From Robiginitomaculum sp. (GTDB lineage Bacteria; Pseudomonadota; Alphaproteobacteria; Caulobacterales; Maricaulaceae), in NCBI GenBank assembly GCA_026982235.1, contig JALSHM010000035.1:1-5992 (forward strand): a stretch of DNA of 5,992 bases, given 5' to 3'. A program made the translations under genes and the position numbers. Under the pieces are notes generated by a model that was not told where the DNA came from, did no database searches, and saw only the letters and a list, made by a program, of their open reading frames with translations. Positions 4,687-5,992 of this stretch are shown piece by piece (the first letter of the stretch is position 1; each line of letters opens with the position of its first letter).

Positions 4687-5992
4687 ATGAAAAAATATTT
4701 GATACTCACTGTTTGCGTTTTGGCGCTCCCCGCTTTCTTAAGCGCATGTTCGCAAGGTGAAAATAAACCCAAGAGTACCCAGAAAACTGCTGTGAAGACC
4801 GCTAATGTACAGGCAAATATTCAAGACCAAAACCAAAAACTTGATACGTGGTTTGAAACCGTATTTACCGAGGGGCTGAGTAAATATCCGCAGGAATTAA
4901 CCAAGTTGGGTTTCAAGAAAGATTATGACAAATGGAACGATGCCAGCAAGGCCTTTAGTCTAGAGCAAGCCGATCAGACCCGTCGTAATTTGGCGCATAT
5001 GCGTAACAATTTTAAATTTGAAGACTTGGATGCGGATCATCAATTGTCATACCGCTTGTTTGAAATTCAGGCCGAAAAGCAGATCGACGGGATGCGGTGG
5101 TGGGATTATGGTTATAAATTCAACCAGATGTTTGGTGTGCAATCAACCATTCCGTCTTTCCTTATCAATCGTCACCGCATAGATACACTGAGCGATGCCA
5201 AGGCTTATATTGCGCGGCTAAACGGTGTGAAAGAATATCTGGGCACACATGTAAAGAACGAGAAAGCCAGAGCGGCCAAAGGTATTCAGCCACCATTTTT
5301 TGTCTACGACCATATTATTCGCGATGCCAAAAATATTATCAAAGGCGAGCCATTTACCAATGGTGATTTGTCGACAATATTGGCGGATTTCAAAAAGAAA
5401 ATTGATAAACTGGATATTACCGATGCCCAGCGCGAGACGCTTTATGCGGGTGCGATAACCGCCCTTAAAACCTCGTTCAAACCAGCCTATGAAAACCTGA
5501 TTTCTGAGATGGAAATCATGCAGGCGGCGGCGGGCACTGACGATGGTGTTTGGCGTTTGCCAGACGGTGCGGAATATTACGCTATGCGCCTCAAGCATAT
5601 GACCACCACGGATATGACGGCGGACGAAATCCACAATCTTGGCCTTTCGGAAGTTGCGCGTATCCACGACGAAATGCGGGCGATAATGCAGCAAGTTGGA
5701 TTTAAAGGCACACTGCAAGAGTTTTTCACCAAGGTCAAAAATGACCCGGCGCAATATTACGAAGATAGCGTGGCGGGCAGAAATGCCTATTTATCTGATG
5801 CAAGCAAGATAATAGACGTTATGAAAACCCGGCTTGATGACGTATTTATCGTCAAGCCTAAGGCAGATTTAATCGTCAAAAAAGTCGAAGCTTTTCGCGA
5901 AAAATCTGCGGGAAAGGCATTCTATAACCAACCTTCTGCGGACGGCTCTACGCCCGGCACGTATTATGCCAATCTCTATAAGATAACCGACA
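4687..5992 (+). CDS. DUF885 family lipoprotein, paralogue of the preceding gene (copy 2, 3' end outside window)
   Basis: Open frame from ATG 4687 to the window edge, 435 full codons with no stop. Residues 1-21 (MKKYLILTVC onward) form a lipoprotein signal ending in lipobox LSAC with Cys21. Ser22 follows, so outer-membrane sorting is expected. A charged, Lys/Gln-rich linker of about 30 residues precedes the folded part, about a dozen longer than in the upstream copy. The rest aligns with copy 1 throughout: LDTWFE, AYIARLNGVKEYLG, GEPFTNGDLS, DDGVWRLPDGAEYY, TTTDMTADEIH (306-316), EVARIHDEMR, VFIVKPKADLIVKKVEAFRE and PGTYYANL. The sequence ends just before the point where copy 1 has HEGIPGHH, so whether the putative active site is intact cannot be judged here. 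AAGGA (4675-4679) lies seven bases before the start, and the 19-base gap to copy 1 implies a shared transcript. It looks like a diverged tandem duplicate, not a broken gene. Confidence 0.9.
   Translation, partial: MKKYLILTVCVLALPAFLSACSQGENKPKSTQKTAVKTANVQANIQDQNQKLDTWFETVFTEGLSKYPQELTKLGFKKDYDKWNDASKAFSLEQADQTRRNLAHMRNNFKFEDLDADHQLSYRLFEIQAEKQIDGMRWWDYGYKFNQMFGVQSTIPSFLINRHRIDTLSDAKAYIARLNGVKEYLGTHVKNEKARAAKGIQPPFFVYDHIIRDAKNIIKGEPFTNGDLSTILADFKKKIDKLDITDAQRETLYAGAITALKTSFKPAYENLISEMEIMQAAAGTDDGVWRLPDGAEYYAMRLKHMTTTDMTADEIHNLGLSEVARIHDEMRAIMQQVGFKGTLQEFFTKVKNDPAQYYEDSVAGRNAYLSDASKIIDVMKTRLDDVFIVKPKADLIVKKVEAFREKSAGKAFYNQPSADGSTPGTYYANLYKITD

Noticed and set aside
4134..4772. 212-codon open frame on the minus strand across the end of the first DUF885 gene
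   Set aside because: It lies antisense to strongly conserved DUF885 coding sequence and across the start of the second copy. Its translation shows no recognisable domain, so it is a shadow frame.
5218..5754. 178-codon minus-strand frame in the second DUF885 gene
   Set aside because: Antisense to sequence that aligns codon by codon with the paralogue. No domain is recognisable.

Overview
The window reads as an ordinary chromosomal stretch of a proteobacterium. An alphaproteobacterium is my best guess, from the Calvin-subtype class II aldolase, the LuxR-type regulator with an autoinducer-binding-like domain, and the paired DUF885 lipoproteins. This is family-level inference and no marker fixes the genus. 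Base composition looks moderate by eye (not counted). All recognisable genes are on the plus strand. No tRNA, rRNA, CRISPR array or mobile element was seen.

Region 1 (1-1875) is the end of a sugar-phosphate operon. It holds the last 21 codons of a probable transketolase, a complete class II fructose-bisphosphate aldolase (fba/cbbA type), and a complete ribulose-phosphate 3-epimerase (rpe). The genes are 11 and 23 bases apart, and a perfect 11-bp hairpin follows rpe. Together these enzymes interconvert triose, pentose and hexose phosphates. The set suits the Calvin cycle or the non-oxidative pentose phosphate pathway with gluconeogenesis. The window contains no RuBisCO or phosphoribulokinase gene to decide between them.

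Region 2 (1876-2037) is a non-coding stretch dense in small symmetrical elements. It has a 9-bp inverted repeat, longer-range arms that could form alternative pairings, a possible sigma-70-like promoter, and a palindrome plus 11-bp tandem repeat just before the next gene. The last group is a candidate operator.

Region 3 (2038-2760) is a LuxR-family regulator with an N-terminal autoinducer-binding-like domain and a C-terminal helix-turn-helix. It keeps the Tyr and Asp-Pro of the acyl-homoserine-lactone pocket but has Val and Met where the two conserved pocket tryptophans normally sit. No luxI synthase gene is in the window, so it looks like a LuxR solo with an altered ligand pocket.

Region 4 (2838-5992) holds two tandem, paralogous DUF885 lipoproteins 19 bases apart. 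Both have a signal peptide with lipobox and Ser after the lipidated Cys. The first is complete (609 aa) and carries the family's HEGIPGHH, EGW and PGQA motifs, which suggest a metallopeptidase-like active site. The second runs off the window after 435 codons, before its own HE..GHH motif. With no obvious terminator between them, the regulator and the lipoprotein pair could be one transcription unit.

The points most worth a second look are the altered ligand pocket of the LuxR protein, the structured region and operator-like repeats upstream of it, and its linkage to the duplicated lipoproteins. I did not find convincing evidence of an entirely new system.
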